Shown piece after piece: positions 35,601 to 43,916 of a DNA stretch of 50,043 nt. Source of the DNA: Cyclobacteriaceae bacterium (GTDB lineage Bacteria; Bacteroidota; Bacteroidia; Cytophagales; Cyclobacteriaceae); assembly GCA_021648745.1 (NCBI GenBank), contig JAKISE010000014.1, positions 1-50,043 on the forward strand, written 5' to 3'. Under the pieces are notes generated by a model. It saw only the letters and a program-made list of their open reading frames with translations, searched no databases and was not told the origin of the DNA. How positions within the stretch are numbered: the first letter of the stretch is position 1; every line of letters starts with the position of its first letter. The position numbers were made by a program, and so were the translations under genes.

Positions 35601-36260
35601 AAAGATGTGCATATGACTGATTTAATTTCAGGAAGAGAAAGCTTGGAAGGCATTCAAATGATAGTTTTCGTAGGAGGGTTCTCAAATTCTGATGTGCTAG
35701 GCTCAGCAAAAGGTTGGGCAGGGGCTTTTATTTACAACCCAAAGGCCAAAGCCGTATTAGACAATTTTTACGCTCGAAAAGATACGCTAAGTTTAGGAGT
35801 TTGCAATGGTTGCCAGTTAATGATGGAGTTAGGTTTGGTGTTTAATGAAAAGTTAAACCACCCAAAAATGGCTCATAATGAATCGCACAAATTCGAATCT
35901 GGATTTGTTAACATGACCATTCCTAAAAACAACTCTGTGATGCTATCAAGTTTGGAAGGAAGTAAGCTAGGTATTTGGGTTGCCCATGGCGAAGGTAAAT
36001 TCAATTTGTCTGATACTCAATCGTCTCAGATTGTAGGAACCTATTCTTATGACGGGTACCCTGCAAACCCAAATGGGTCTGACTATAATTCAGCAGCAAT
36101 TTGTTCAGTAAACGGTAGGCACTTAGCAATTATGCCTCACTTAGAAAGGTCAATATTTCCTTGGAACTGGCCCTATTACGAAAACAAAACCCATGAAGTT
36201 ACTCCATGGATAGAAGGATTTGTAAATGCTAGAACGTGGATTGAGAACCAAAATACCTGA
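32601..36260 (+). CDS. purL: Phosphoribosylformylglycinamidine synthase, single-chain form
   Basis: A 1219-aa FGAM synthase converting FGAR, glutamine and ATP to FGAM in purine synthesis. It is the long one-chain form, holding PurS-, PurL- and PurQ-like parts: N-terminal domain (from MIIFFKN), linker, two AIRS-type ATP-binding halves (SVISIKAETHNFPTTVEPFN in part; GAATGSGGEIRD; TGKDSLSMTQKY) and a C-terminal glutaminase with nucleophile Cys1068 in LGVCNGCQLMME and the late AIMPHLERS. ATG 32601 is preferred to a TTG at 32580, which lies inside the -7 element. The single-gene promoter suggests independent expression. Confidence 0.96.
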   Translation: MIIFFKNSSNSIFAVQSANPLATDNHPKLAWLFGDATLIETPKVGGSFIGPRSEMVTPWSTNAVEITQNMGIKSILRIEEFTTNSKAFDSMLQRKYQGLHQNMFNLDVAPEEILEIKDIATYNAQEGLALNEEEISYLEGVSKELGRSLTDSEVFGFSQVNSEHCRHKIFNGVFIIDGEEKKSSLFKLIKKTSKENPNRLVSAYKDNVAFVKGPKAVQFAPATQYQPDYFETKEYKSVISIKAETHNFPTTVEPFNGAATGSGGEIRDRMAGGKASMPLAGTAVYMTSYPRTDGNRPWEKATEARPWLYQSPLEILIKASNGASDFGNKFGQPLISGSVLTFEQEINNELLGYDKVIMQAGGIGYGKEEDSLKDDPKKGDKIVVLGGDNYRIGMGGGAVSSVATGEFSNSIELNAIQRSNPEMQKRVSNAVRAMAEMDKNPIISIHDHGAGGHLNCLSELVETTGGAIEVGKLPVGDPTLSEKEIIGNESQERMGLVIGEEHIDTLSKIAERERSPMYTVGETTGDMQFKFIGKKGKNPIDWGLMHMFGSSPTTIIKDDTQHNNFTSTTYSDTDFEKNLHNVLQLESVACKDWLTNKVDRSVTGKVAKQQTCGQIQLPLNNVGVMAIDYEGVKGIATSIGHSPIIGLVDPKAGSRNAIGEALTNIIWAPLEDKLSGVSLSANWMWPCKNKGEDARLYEAVEAVSDFACELGINIPTGKDSLSMTQKYQDGKSVKSPGTVIISAAGEVKNISNVIEPALIPVEGSRLIYINLSKDDFKLGGSSLGQVLNTIGNDAPSINDAAYFKKAFNAIQEAIIANEILAGHDISDGGIITALAEMCFPTPSVGLRISTKELNGPDVTTNLFNQNSGLILQVENSLLLNRLKKEQIQFVEIAIVGDARTLDINENLVFNIDELRDVWYKSSYLLDQHQSGKKLAKARFNNYKEQPLTYKFSDSFTGKLSQFGLTKTHKKSTAKAAIIREKGVNGDREMAYALYLAGFEVKDVHMTDLISGRESLEGIQMIVFVGGFSNSDVLGSAKGWAGAFIYNPKAKAVLDNFYARKDTLSLGVCNGCQLMMELGLVFNEKLNHPKMAHNESHKFESGFVNMTIPKNNSVMLSSLEGSKLGIWVAHGEGKFNLSDTQSSQIVGTYSYDGYPANPNGSDYNSAAICSVNGRHLAIMPHLERSIFPWNWPYYENKTHEVTPWIEGFVNARTWIENQNT

Positions 36261-36365
36261 TTTTTTGTTTGCCATGCAACTGAAGTTCAGAATTAAGTGT
36301 TGCAACATAATGTTAATGAGCTATTTAATTCATACCTTCAACTATTCATGTTACCACCACCCGCT

Positions 36366-36950
36366 ATGAAAAAACTGTTCCCACTCTTTTCTGTTATCCT
36401 ATTTTTGTCCGGATGCTATAGCTACAGAGAATACCCTGTGGAATATGACTATAGCTATCATGGTAAATTTAAAAAATACAAGTCATTTGCTTTTTTAGAA
36501 AATAGCTCTCCGGTTATAGATACAACTGTTTCACATGTTGTAATTGAAGATATTATTAAATCAAGACTTCAAACACAAGGGTATAACTACAAACTAGAAA
36601 AGCCCAATTTACTGGTATCCTACAAAGTATATTACGATAGCCTAAACTTTAGAGGCTACGACCAACCCGATATTGAATCTTGGTCGAAATATTCTAAAGA
36701 GTCTGAAGAGTATAGTCCTCGAAAATACGATTTAAGAAAAGGCACTTTACTGATTCAATTGTACGATCGTAAGCAAGAACGAAGTGTTTGGCAAGGGTAT
36801 GCCACTGGCGTATACGGAAATATTTACTTTAATAATGAACGACAATTAAAAATTGCTGTTCGAAGCATTTTAGATCGATACCAGTTTTTAGCAGAAGATT
36901 TTATGGAGAATAAAGAGTTTGTTCTAAAAGACAAACCTATTAATAATTAG
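36366..36950 (+). CDS. DUF4136-type lipoprotein
   Basis: A 194-aa lipoprotein. The signal MKKLFPLFSVILFLSGC ends in a lipobox with Cys17. The remainder has the DUF4136 layout: a YKSFAFLE strand near residue 40, a run of regulatory-like 'I...I...L...GY' (EDIIKSRLQTQGY) and a C-terminal strand where lines such as RSVWQGYATG appear. Function is unknown for the family; members are exported. I start at ATG 36366 because the frame's earlier ATG at 36297 gives a non-signal extension. It lies between purL and tRNA-Gln without evident linkage. Confidence 0.8.
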   Translation: MKKLFPLFSVILFLSGCYSYREYPVEYDYSYHGKFKKYKSFAFLENSSPVIDTTVSHVVIEDIIKSRLQTQGYNYKLEKPNLLVSYKVYYDSLNFRGYDQPDIESWSKYSKESEEYSPRKYDLRKGTLLIQLYDRKQERSVWQGYATGVYGNIYFNNERQLKIAVRSILDRYQFLAEDFMENKEFVLKDKPINN

Positions 36951-37020
36951 AGTTAAAAAAAATCCTCGAAATTCTTTATAAAATATTTACACTCCCTTCC
37001 TAATTTTTAAAAAATAAATA

Positions 37021-37028
37021 TAACTTTG
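37021..37028 (+). promoter_or_regulatory. -7 element of tRNA-Gln promoter
   Basis: TAACTTTG ends 27 bp before the mature tRNA 5' end. No clear -33 TTTG. Confidence 0.45.
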
Positions 37029-37055
37029 CAGTCCCAAAAGGGAAATGCACTTAAT

Positions 37056-37126
37056 TGACCCATGGTGTAACGGTAGCACTTCGGTTTTTGGTACCGCCAG
37101 TCAAGGTTCGAATCCTTGTGGGTCAA
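37056..37126 (+). tRNA. tRNA-Gln (anticodon TTG)
   Basis: The acceptor stem TGACCCA (37056-37062) pairs with TGGGTCA near the 3' end; the T arm is CAAGG-TTCGAAT-CCTTG and the D arm GTG...CAC. The anticodon loop TTTTGGT gives anticodon TTG with G37. No CCA is encoded, as is usual in Bacteroidota. The first base pair of the anticodon stem (T27-C43) appears mismatched, a small irregularity. Confidence 0.9.
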
Positions 37127-37131
37127 CTACA

Positions 37132-37178
37132 AAATCCCGATAACTTCGATGGTTTTTCGAGGTTTCGGGATTTGTTTT
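37132..37178 (+). terminator. Rho-independent terminator after tRNA-Gln
   Basis: AAATCCCGA...AACTTCGA (37132-37149) pairs with TCGAGGTT...CGGGATTT up to 37173, one G-U, followed by a T-rich run (ending TTGTTTT, 37178). It lies directly after the tRNA and upstream of prs. Confidence 0.8.
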
Positions 37179-37193
37179 AAACTAAAAACTGAG

Positions 37194-38129
37194 ATGTCGC
37201 AAGTAAAGCTTTTTTCTGGTTCTGGTTCTATTGATTTAGCAGAAAAAATTGCTCAGGCATTTGGCAAACCACTTGGCAATTCAGTATTTCAAAAGTTTAG
37301 CGATGGTGAAATGGCTCCTTACTTTGAAGAGTCTGTACGTGGTTGCGATGTTTTTCTTATTCAAAGCACATTTTCTCCGGCCGATAATTTTTTAGAGCTA
37401 CTTTTGATGGTTGATGCAGCCAAAAGAGCAAGTGCTGAAAGTATTACTCTGGTGGTTCCATATTTTGGATATGCTCGACAAGATAGAAAAGACAAATCGC
37501 GTGTAGCTATTGGTGCAAAACTATTGGCAAATTTAATTGAAGCCTCTGGAGCCACTCGTTTAATGACTTGCGATTTTCACGCAGACCAAATTCAAGGCTT
37601 TTTCGACATTCCTGTTGATCACATGGATGGAGCTTCGATTTTTGTACCATATTTAAAATCTTTAAACCTAGAAAATATTATTTTTGCCTCACCAGATGTA
37701 GGAGGTATGAAAAGAACTCGTAGGTATGCAAAGTTTTTTGCTGCCGATATGGTTGTGTGTGATAAACACAGAGAGAGGGCTAATGAAGTTGCCTCTATGC
37801 AATTAATTGGAGATGTAAAGGGCAAAGATGTGATTATGGTAGATGATTTAATCGATACTGGAGGCACTATTTCTAAAGCAGCTCAATTACTAATGGATAA
37901 AGGAGCTAAGTCTGTTAGAGCAGTATGTACTCATGGCGTATTATCAGGTAAAGCGTACGAAAACATTGAAAATTCAGTGTTACAAGAGCTCGTGATATCT
38001 GATACAATTCCATCAAAAGAGAGCCCTAAAATTAAAGTAATTAGCATAGGGTCACTCTTTGCAAAAGCCATTCGAAAAATTCATGATCATGAGTCTATCA
38101 GCTCATTATTCATAAAAACTAGTAAATAA
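37194..38129 (+). CDS. prs: Ribose-phosphate pyrophosphokinase (PRPP synthase)
   Basis: A 311-aa protein making PRPP from ribose 5-phosphate and ATP. Hallmarks: KLFSGSGSIDLAEKIAQAFG start, FSDGEMAPYFEESVRG, the ARQDRKDKSRVAIGAKL loop, CDFHADQIQGFFDIPVDH and the PRPP-binding MVDDLIDTGGT. The ATG at 37194 is right; the longer frame back to 37116 runs through the tRNA and its terminator. It is 16 bp downstream of that terminator and 26 bp before the L25 gene, so prs and rplY are likely one transcript. It supplies the PRPP used by the purine route seen as purL upstream, though not by operon linkage. Confidence 0.97.
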   Translation: MSQVKLFSGSGSIDLAEKIAQAFGKPLGNSVFQKFSDGEMAPYFEESVRGCDVFLIQSTFSPADNFLELLLMVDAAKRASAESITLVVPYFGYARQDRKDKSRVAIGAKLLANLIEASGATRLMTCDFHADQIQGFFDIPVDHMDGASIFVPYLKSLNLENIIFASPDVGGMKRTRRYAKFFAADMVVCDKHRERANEVASMQLIGDVKGKDVIMVDDLIDTGGTISKAAQLLMDKGAKSVRAVCTHGVLSGKAYENIENSVLQELVISDTIPSKESPKIKVISIGSLFAKAIRKIHDHESISSLFIKTSK

Positions 38130-38155
38130 TTAATTAATAATAAATCATTTAAAAA

Positions 38156-38803
38156 ATGAAAACAATTGAGATTATAGGGTATAAAAGAGCAAATCTCGGC
38201 AAATCAGAAGCTAAGAAGTTAAGATCTGAAGCGAATGTGCCGTGTGTGCTTTATGGAGGAGACAAACAAGTGCATTTCCACGCGCCAATGATTTTATTCC
38301 GTGAGTTAATTTACACACAAGATGCTCATTTTGTAAGCTTAAACATTGAAGGAGAAGAATATCAGGCTATTATTCAAGATGTACAATTTCATCCGGTAAG
38401 TGAAATAATTTTACACGCTGATTTTCTTCAGTTATTCCCTGGAAAGAAAATTAAAATGGATGTTCCAGTTAAATTGATAGGAAAATCACCTGCAGTAATG
38501 GAAGGTGGAGTTTTAATTCATAAACGTAGAAAACTAACTGTACTATCATTACCAAAAAATATGCCTTCGCATATTGATTGTGATATTTCAGAACTTGTTT
38601 TTCATCACTCTGTAAAAGTAAAAGATGTAACTCCGGGCGATTACGAAATTTTAGATACTAAAATAGCATCAATTGCGGTTGTTGAAATTCCTAGAGCTCT
38701 TAAAGCTGCTGAGGACGAAGAAGCCGAAGGTGAAGAAGGAGCAACTGAAGGTGAAGAAGGAGCAACTGAAAGTGAAGAAGGAGCTGACAAAGCTGCTGAA
38801 TAA
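38156..38803 (+). CDS. rplY: 50S ribosomal protein L25 (general stress protein Ctc form)
   Basis: A 215-aa TL5/Ctc-type L25, binding 5S rRNA through its N-terminal domain (residues about 1-90) and with a second C-terminal domain to about 180 (MPSHIDCDISELVFHHSVKV; VTPGDYEILD). The last 35 residues are an acidic tail made of a tandem repeat (GEEGATE three times, see repeat feature), typical for Ctc forms, which vary in tail length. It follows prs by 26 bp and is ended by a strong terminator. Confidence 0.95.
   Translation: MKTIEIIGYKRANLGKSEAKKLRSEANVPCVLYGGDKQVHFHAPMILFRELIYTQDAHFVSLNIEGEEYQAIIQDVQFHPVSEIILHADFLQLFPGKKIKMDVPVKLIGKSPAVMEGGVLIHKRRKLTVLSLPKNMPSHIDCDISELVFHHSVKVKDVTPGDYEILDTKIASIAVVEIPRALKAAEDEEAEGEEGATEGEEGATESEEGADKAAE
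38726..38788 (+). repeat. Tandem 21-bp repeat in the rplY tail (three copies)
   Basis: Units at 38726-38746 and 38747-38767 are identical (GAAGGTGAAGAAGGAGCAACT, one base over twenty, so given here only as GAAGGTGAAGAAGGAG followed by CAACT); the third, 38768-38788, has four substitutions. Each encodes EGEEGAT-type residues. In-frame slippage would change tail length by 7 aa. Confidence 0.85.
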
Positions 38804-38822
38804 GAATAAAAAATGTAAGTTA

Positions 38823-38856
38823 AATCCTGCTTTTACAAAAAGGCAGGATTTTTTTT
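38823..38856 (+). terminator. Rho-independent terminator after rplY
   Basis: AATCCTGC (38823-38830) pairs with GCAGGATT (38843-38850), extended by TTTT/AAAA, followed by a run of eight T. Strong. Confidence 0.9.
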
Positions 38857-38859
38857 ACC

Positions 38860-38867
38860 TAAGTTTG
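38860..38867 (+). promoter_or_regulatory. -7 element before pth
   Basis: TAAGTTTG lies right after the rplY terminator and 34 bp before the pth ATG. No good -33 element is seen. Confidence 0.5.
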
Positions 38868-38901
38868 TATAGAGTCCAATTAGCTCTACACAAGAGGAAT
38901 T

Positions 38902-39465
38902 ATGAAATATTTGATTGTTGGTCTAGGAAATATTGGCAAAGAATATGAACTAACGCGTCATAATATTGGTTTTTTGGTACTCGACCAAATAGCAGATGAG
39001 AAAGGAATTGCCTTTGAGGTAGATAGACTTGCCGAAAAAGCAAATTTTAAATTAAAAGGCCGCCAAGTTCACTTAATAAAGCCAACCACTTATATGAATT
39101 TAAGCGGAAAGGCAGTCAACTATTGGTTGCAACAGCTAAAAATTCCCAAAGAAAATTTGCTAGTAATTGTAGATGACATTGCTTTACCATTTGGCAAATT
39201 AAGGTTAAGAGCCAAAGGATCAAGTGCAGGTCATAATGGTCTCAAAAATATAGAAGAAGTTATTGGGGGTGCTAACTATTCAAGACTAAAATTGGGGATT
39301 GGTAACGATTTTAATAAAGGGCGGCAAGTTGATTTCGTGTTGAGCAATTTCGCAAATCAAGAAATGGATGAATTGCCATTTGTTATAAACAAAGCAAAAG
39401 AGTTTGCTTACACCTTTTGTGCACAAGGGGTAACAAAAACTATGAACTTACTCAATGAAAAATAA
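38902..39465 (+). CDS. pth: Peptidyl-tRNA hydrolase
   Basis: A 187-aa Pth, which frees tRNA from peptidyl-tRNAs dropped by ribosomes. Conserved sites: GLGNIGKEYELTRHNIGF with catalytic His20 and substrate-binding Asn21, the YMNLSGKAVNYW segment, DDIALPFGKLRLRAKGSSAG and GHNGLKNIEEVIGG. Its 3' neighbour rplY-pth pairing (L25 next to Pth) is a widely conserved bacterial order, also seen here with prs upstream. It has its own likely promoter between the two. Confidence 0.97.
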   Translation: MKYLIVGLGNIGKEYELTRHNIGFLVLDQIADEKGIAFEVDRLAEKANFKLKGRQVHLIKPTTYMNLSGKAVNYWLQQLKIPKENLLVIVDDIALPFGKLRLRAKGSSAGHNGLKNIEEVIGGANYSRLKLGIGNDFNKGRQVDFVLSNFANQEMDELPFVINKAKEFAYTFCAQGVTKTMNLLNEK

Positions 39466-39597
39466 TTAAATTTCATCTACTCTTTCTCTACGTTTAAATA
39501 CGTAGTTATATCAAGTAAAATATTGACTTTATTTGTGATGCAATTAAATGATATTTGTACAAAATCAATAACCATCAACATCAATAACTTAAGGATT

Positions 39598-40107
39598 ATG
39601 AAAAGATTAAAGTCATTAATCATAATTAGCTTCATCATTCTGGGCGTTTCTTCTCAAAATAACTTGGAGGCTCAAACTTCGATGACAAAAATTGAGTCTT
39701 TATACATTTATAATTTTATCAAGAACATCCAATGGTCGAATGTAAGTGACAAATATATCATTGGGGTATATTCAAGCTCTACAGCTTTTGATGAATTAAA
39801 AGGCATTTTATCTGTTCGGAAATTCAATGGAAAGTCAATTGAAGTTAAAAAATTATCTTCTCCAGCTCAAGCTTCTGAATGCCACATTGTGTTTGTTAGC
39901 CAAACAAATAGTGGAATGGTAAAAAAGATAGTTGCCAATGCTGATACAAAAAATACGTTAATTGTTTCTGAAAGAGGCCAATTAAATAATGGAGCAGGAA
40001 TAGCCTTCGTTCTTAGTAATTCTAAATTAGGATTTAAAATAAACCAAGCAACGTGTAAAGCAGCTGGATTACAAATTAGTGCCTCATTATTGTCATTAGG
40101 AGTTTAA
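39598..40107 (+). CDS. YfiR-family periplasmic protein
   Basis: A 169-aa exported protein with signal MKRLKSLIIISFIILGVSSQ. The rest follows the YfiR (DUF4154) pattern: an EALYIYNFIKNIQWS-like start (ESLYIYNFIKNIQW), ECHIVFVSQ in the middle, LIVSERGQLNNGAGIAFVL and the closing CKAAGLQISASLLSLG. In Pseudomonas YfiR restrains a membrane diguanylate cyclase (YfiN), but no such gene is near, so partner and role are unknown here. The frame from 39523 starts earlier at GTG/ATG without a signal; I chose ATG 39598. Confidence 0.82.
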   Translation: MKRLKSLIIISFIILGVSSQNNLEAQTSMTKIESLYIYNFIKNIQWSNVSDKYIIGVYSSSTAFDELKGILSVRKFNGKSIEVKKLSSPAQASECHIVFVSQTNSGMVKKIVANADTKNTLIVSERGQLNNGAGIAFVLSNSKLGFKINQATCKAAGLQISASLLSLGV

Positions 40108-40140
40108 TCAATTATTACTTACCTAACCTAATAATTGAAG

Positions 40141-40172
40141 AAAGCCAGTCGAAAGACTGGCTTTTGTTTTTT
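40141..40172. terminator. Terminator between the YfiR gene and metG (usable on both strands)
   Basis: AAAGCCAGTC-GAAA-GACTGGCTTT (40141-40164) with a T run on the plus side. Both flanking genes converge here. Confidence 0.9.
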
Positions 40173-42212
40173 CTAATTAATTAAAGAACCAGACTTAACA
40201 TTTTCACTAGGAGAGATCATTTGTAGTGTTCCGTCTGCATCTTCCGCCATAAGAATCATTCCTTCTGACACCTCTCCCATCATTTTTCGTGGAGCAAGAT
40301 TTATGAGCACAGATACTTGCTTACCAATAATATCTTCAGGTTCAAAATACTGCGCAATACCACTTAGAATAGTTCGAGTATCTACCCCTGTATCTACCTG
40401 TATTTTTAAAAGCTTCTTCGACTTTTTCATTTTTTCAGCAGAAATAACCGTTCCCACTCGGATATCCATTTTTACAAAATCATCAAATGCAATTTCGTCT
40501 TTTTGAGGTTCAGCCTCCGTGTTAGCCAATTTTGTGGCTTCCAATTTATTTACTTGTTCTTCCACTTGTTTATCTTCTATTTTAACGAAAAGCAACTCAG
40601 CCTTATTCAGTTTTAACCCAGCTGCCAATAACTGGTCACTTCCTCCTCTATCCCAAGTTTGAGGTTCTAAGGAAAGCAAGTTAAATAATTTTTTTGCCGT
40701 ATGTGGCAAAAATGGCTCCCCTAACACCGCTAAATTAGCTGCGATTTGCAAAGCAATATGCATGATAGTTTCAACTCTCTTAGGCTCTTCTTTTATCAAT
40801 TTCCAAGGCTCGGTATCTGCCAAATATTTATTGCCCAAGCGCGCAACATCCATATAAATTCCAAGAGCCTCTCTAAACCTATACTTTTCTATGGAATTAG
40901 AGATTTTAGAAGGCAACTCTGATAACTGTTTTAGTACGTCTTTATCTTGGGCGGTTAACTCACCTAACTCAGGCACAACTCCTTCATAATACTTATGAGT
41001 AAGCACCAATGCTCTATTAACAAAATTGCCAAGAATAGCTACGAGCTCATTATTATTCCTCGCCTGAAAATCCTTCCAGGTAAAATCATTATCCTTGGTT
41101 TCAGGTGCATTTGCAGTAAGAACGTACCTTAACACATCTTGTTGATCTGGAAATTCCTCTAAATACTCATGTAACCAAACAGCCCAATTTTTAGAAGTGG
41201 AGATCTTATTTCCTTCCAAATTTAAAAACTCGTTTGCTGGCACATTATCAGGCAATATGTATTCACCATGTTGTTTAAGCATAGATGGAAAAATGATGCA
41301 ATGGAATACAATATTGTCCTTACCTATAAAGTGCAATAACTTAGTATCATCCGATTTCCAATACGGCTCCCAATCTTTTCCTGTAGCAGTTGACCAATCT
41401 TTACTAGCCGAAATATAGCCAATGGGGGCATCAAACCACACATATAGCACTTTACCGGCAGCTTCTTTAAGAGGAACTGGAACACCCCAATCTAAGTCTC
41501 TAGTTACAGCACGCGGTTGTAAACCTTGGTCAATCCAAGATTTACACTGACCGTAAACATTGCTTTTCCAATCTTTCTTATGTCCTTCTACAATCCACTC
41601 TTTCAACCAGGGCTCATATTTGTCTAAGGGTAAATACCAGTGTTTGGTTTCCTTAAATATTGGAGTCTCCCCACTTAGTGCAGATGTTGGATTAATAAGC
41701 TCAGTAGCATTTAACGTAGAGCCACAGGATTCGCATTGGTCTCCATAAGCACCGTCTTTACCACAAGAAGGGCAAGTGCCTACAATATACCTATCCGCTA
41801 GAAACTGCTCTGCTTTAGGATCGTAATACTGTTCTGCCACTTTTTCAACAAATTCTCCTTTATTATGCAAGTCGGTAAAAAACTCTGAAGCCGTTTCGGC
41901 ATGTGTTTGCGAAGATGTTCTTGAATAAATATCAAAGCTTATTCCAAAATCAGCAAACGACTTTTTAATAATTCCGTGGTATTTATCTACAATTTGCTGT
42001 GGTGTAACCCCTTCTTTCTTTGCTCTAATGGTTATTGGCACCCCATGTTCATCAGAACCGCATACAAAAAGCACATCTTTATCGTTACTACGTAAAAATC
42101 TAGCATAAATATCGGCAGGCACATAAACGCCAGCTAAATGACCAATATGAACGGGCCCATTGGCATAAGGAAGAGCAGCTGTTAACGTATATCTAGAAGG
42201 GGTTTTACTCAT
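40173..42212 (-). CDS. metG: Methionyl-tRNA synthetase with C-terminal tRNA-binding domain
   Basis: A 679-aa MetRS that charges tRNA-Met. HIGH motif GPVHIGHLAGVY near the N-terminus, a zinc knuckle CPSCGKDGAYGDQCESCG (four cysteines, MetG1 class), the KMSKS loop as NKISTSKNWAVW, and a C-terminal EMAP/Trbp111-like domain (FVKMDIRVGTVISAEKMKK ... LINLAPRKMMGEVSEGMIL) at about 570-679 for dimerisation and tRNA binding. TATCTTTG on the minus strand (42237-42230) gives a likely -7 element 18 bp ahead of the start codon. It diverges from the FecI gene. Confidence 0.97.
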   Translation of the reverse strand: MSKTPSRYTLTAALPYANGPVHIGHLAGVYVPADIYARFLRSNDKDVLFVCGSDEHGVPITIRAKKEGVTPQQIVDKYHGIIKKSFADFGISFDIYSRTSSQTHAETASEFFTDLHNKGEFVEKVAEQYYDPKAEQFLADRYIVGTCPSCGKDGAYGDQCESCGSTLNATELINPTSALSGETPIFKETKHWYLPLDKYEPWLKEWIVEGHKKDWKSNVYGQCKSWIDQGLQPRAVTRDLDWGVPVPLKEAAGKVLYVWFDAPIGYISASKDWSTATGKDWEPYWKSDDTKLLHFIGKDNIVFHCIIFPSMLKQHGEYILPDNVPANEFLNLEGNKISTSKNWAVWLHEYLEEFPDQQDVLRYVLTANAPETKDNDFTWKDFQARNNNELVAILGNFVNRALVLTHKYYEGVVPELGELTAQDKDVLKQLSELPSKISNSIEKYRFREALGIYMDVARLGNKYLADTEPWKLIKEEPKRVETIMHIALQIAANLAVLGEPFLPHTAKKLFNLLSLEPQTWDRGGSDQLLAAGLKLNKAELLFVKIEDKQVEEQVNKLEATKLANTEAEPQKDEIAFDDFVKMDIRVGTVISAEKMKKSKKLLKIQVDTGVDTRTILSGIAQYFEPEDIIGKQVSVLINLAPRKMMGEVSEGMILMAEDADGTLQMISPSENVKSGSLIN

Positions 42213-42229
42213 TATTTTTAAATTATGGC

Positions 42230-42237
42230 CAAAGATA
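42230..42237 (-). promoter_or_regulatory. -7 element of metG
   Basis: TATCTTTG on the minus strand, a correct TAnnTTTG. No -33 element could be identified at the right spacing. Confidence 0.5.
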
Positions 42238-42330
42238 AAAAGTAATCGTGGTTGATTTTTATTGATAGTTAAAATCTTAGAATATTTTTACGATACAATT
42301 TGTAAATTACACCCACAATAGTAGTACTGA

Positions 42331-42861
42331 ATGCATATTAATACTGCCAAAGAAGAAATTGTAGAAACTCTTTTCAGAGAACATTTTGAACCTATGTGCA
42401 GGCTCTCGGCCAAATACATCTATGATTTTGACTCTTCAAAGGACATAGTTCACGAAGTGTTCACTGCTTTTTGGCAAAAAATTGATTCTTTACCATCAGA
42501 CACAAATTATAAAAGCTACCTCTACACTGCCGTTAGAAATAAGAGCTTTAACTACTTACGCGATCAGAAAAAGCACTTAAACATAGTGGATGCCGAAAAG
42601 GAGCCTGCTCCAAAAACCAGTGATGGCGTTGAAGTTAAGGAGCTTTCTAGAGAAATTGAATACGCCCTTAATTTATTGCCTGAGAAATGCAAAGAAGTAT
42701 TTGAGTTAAGCAGATTCGAGGAGCTAAAATATGGTCAGATTGCTGAAAGGCTTAGTATTTCTGTCAAAACAGTAGAAGGGCAAATGAGTAAAGCCTTGAG
42801 ATTATTAAGAGAACATTTAAAAGAATTTATGACTTTTTTAATTTTTTTAGGGTTGGCATAA
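42331..42861 (+). CDS. FecI-type ECF sigma factor
   Basis: A 176-aa sigma factor of the sigma-70/ECF group. Region 2 runs through LFREHFEPMCRLSAKYIYDF and IVHEVFTAFWQKI, region 4 through LLPEKCKEVFELSRFEELKY and IAERLSISVKTVEGQMSKAL. The next gene is FecR, then a TonB receptor with STN domain, so this is the transcription end of a surface-signalling cascade. The gap to FecR is 43 bp. Confidence 0.94.
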   Translation: MHINTAKEEIVETLFREHFEPMCRLSAKYIYDFDSSKDIVHEVFTAFWQKIDSLPSDTNYKSYLYTAVRNKSFNYLRDQKKHLNIVDAEKEPAPKTSDGVEVKELSREIEYALNLLPEKCKEVFELSRFEELKYGQIAERLSISVKTVEGQMSKALRLLREHLKEFMTFLIFLGLA

Positions 42862-42904
42862 GGGTACATGAGAAGTTAGGTGTTTTAATAATAGAGAAGA
42901 CAAA

Positions 42905-43885
42905 GTGAAAGAGTTAAACGAACATATCGAATTCATAATTACACGTAAAATCAGCAGTACTATAACTGATGACGAACAAACTTTATTGAGCAGTTGGCTT
43001 GCCGAAAGCGAAGCAAATTCTTCTCATTTTAATGCCTTACAGAAGATATATTCTAACAAACCTCAAAAGGGAAATTACCCTGCAATAAATATTGACTTAG
43101 AATGGACAAAGTTTAAAAACACTGTTCGGTATGAGGAAAACTTAAACAAAGCCTCTTTCGGTTGGTTACGAGTTGCAGCCTCTGTGGCTCTTATTGCTGT
43201 GGCAGGTTATTTTATTTGGAATGCACAATTTAAGTCTAACTCCATTCAAGTAGTAGCTCAAAATTGGGGTGAAATAATAATTTTACCCGATAACTCTCAA
43301 ATAACATTAAATAAAGGGGCTAAGCTAACTTATCCTAAAGAATTTTCTTCAACAAATAGGAAAGTATCATTAGAGGGCGAAGCTTTTTTTAAAATAACAA
43401 GAAATGAGAATAAACCATTTATAGTTAACCTGAGTCAAAGTAGAGTTGAAGTGCTAGGTACTTCATTTAATATAAAGGGAAACATAAACAATAATAAAAC
43501 CGAAGTAGTAGTTAGTACGGGCAAAGTAAGTTTTACAAATACCTCAAATGCAGCAACGGTTATTCTTACTAAAGGCGAAAAAGGAACTCTTATGAAATCA
43601 TCCAATATGATTACTAAAACAATTAATAATGACGTAAACGTGATGGCTTGGAAAACAAGAAAGATTGTTTTTAACAACATGGAACTTGATAGGGTGATTA
43701 AAACGATAAATACTCTCTACGATGCTCAAATATCCTTTTCTACAGATATTGGGGTAAATTGCAATGTAACTGTTAGCTTTGAGAATCAATCACTCGAGGC
43801 CGTATTATCTGTTTTAGAACTAACATTAAACCTTCGATACAAAAAATCCGGTGATGTAATAGAAATCATCCAAACTGGTTGCTAA
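42905..43885 (+). CDS. FecR-type anti-sigma sensor
   Basis: A 326-aa inner-membrane protein starting at GTG 42905. Cytoplasmic part (1-80), one helix (FGWLRVAASVALIAVAGYFI), then a periplasmic FecR domain (ILPDNSQITLNKGAKLTYPK; EVVVSTGKVSFTN) and a DUF4974-like C-terminal end (MELDRVIKTINTLYDAQISF). It binds the sigma factor and relays occupancy of the TonB receptor. The downstream gene's natural N-terminus begins 7 bp after its stop codon. Confidence 0.93.
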   Translation: MKELNEHIEFIITRKISSTITDDEQTLLSSWLAESEANSSHFNALQKIYSNKPQKGNYPAINIDLEWTKFKNTVRYEENLNKASFGWLRVAASVALIAVAGYFIWNAQFKSNSIQVVAQNWGEIIILPDNSQITLNKGAKLTYPKEFSSTNRKVSLEGEAFFKITRNENKPFIVNLSQSRVEVLGTSFNIKGNINNNKTEVVVSTGKVSFTNTSNAATVILTKGEKGTLMKSSNMITKTINNDVNVMAWKTRKIVFNNMELDRVIKTINTLYDAQISFSTDIGVNCNVTVSFENQSLEAVLSVLELTLNLRYKKSGDVIEIIQTGC

Positions 43886-43916
43886 TTATAACATATTAAG
43901 AAAAATACAAATTTGG

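Noticed and set aside
37116..37193. Upstream extension of prs
   Set aside because: Would translate the end of the tRNA and its terminator; ATG 37194 gives the family-standard N-terminus.
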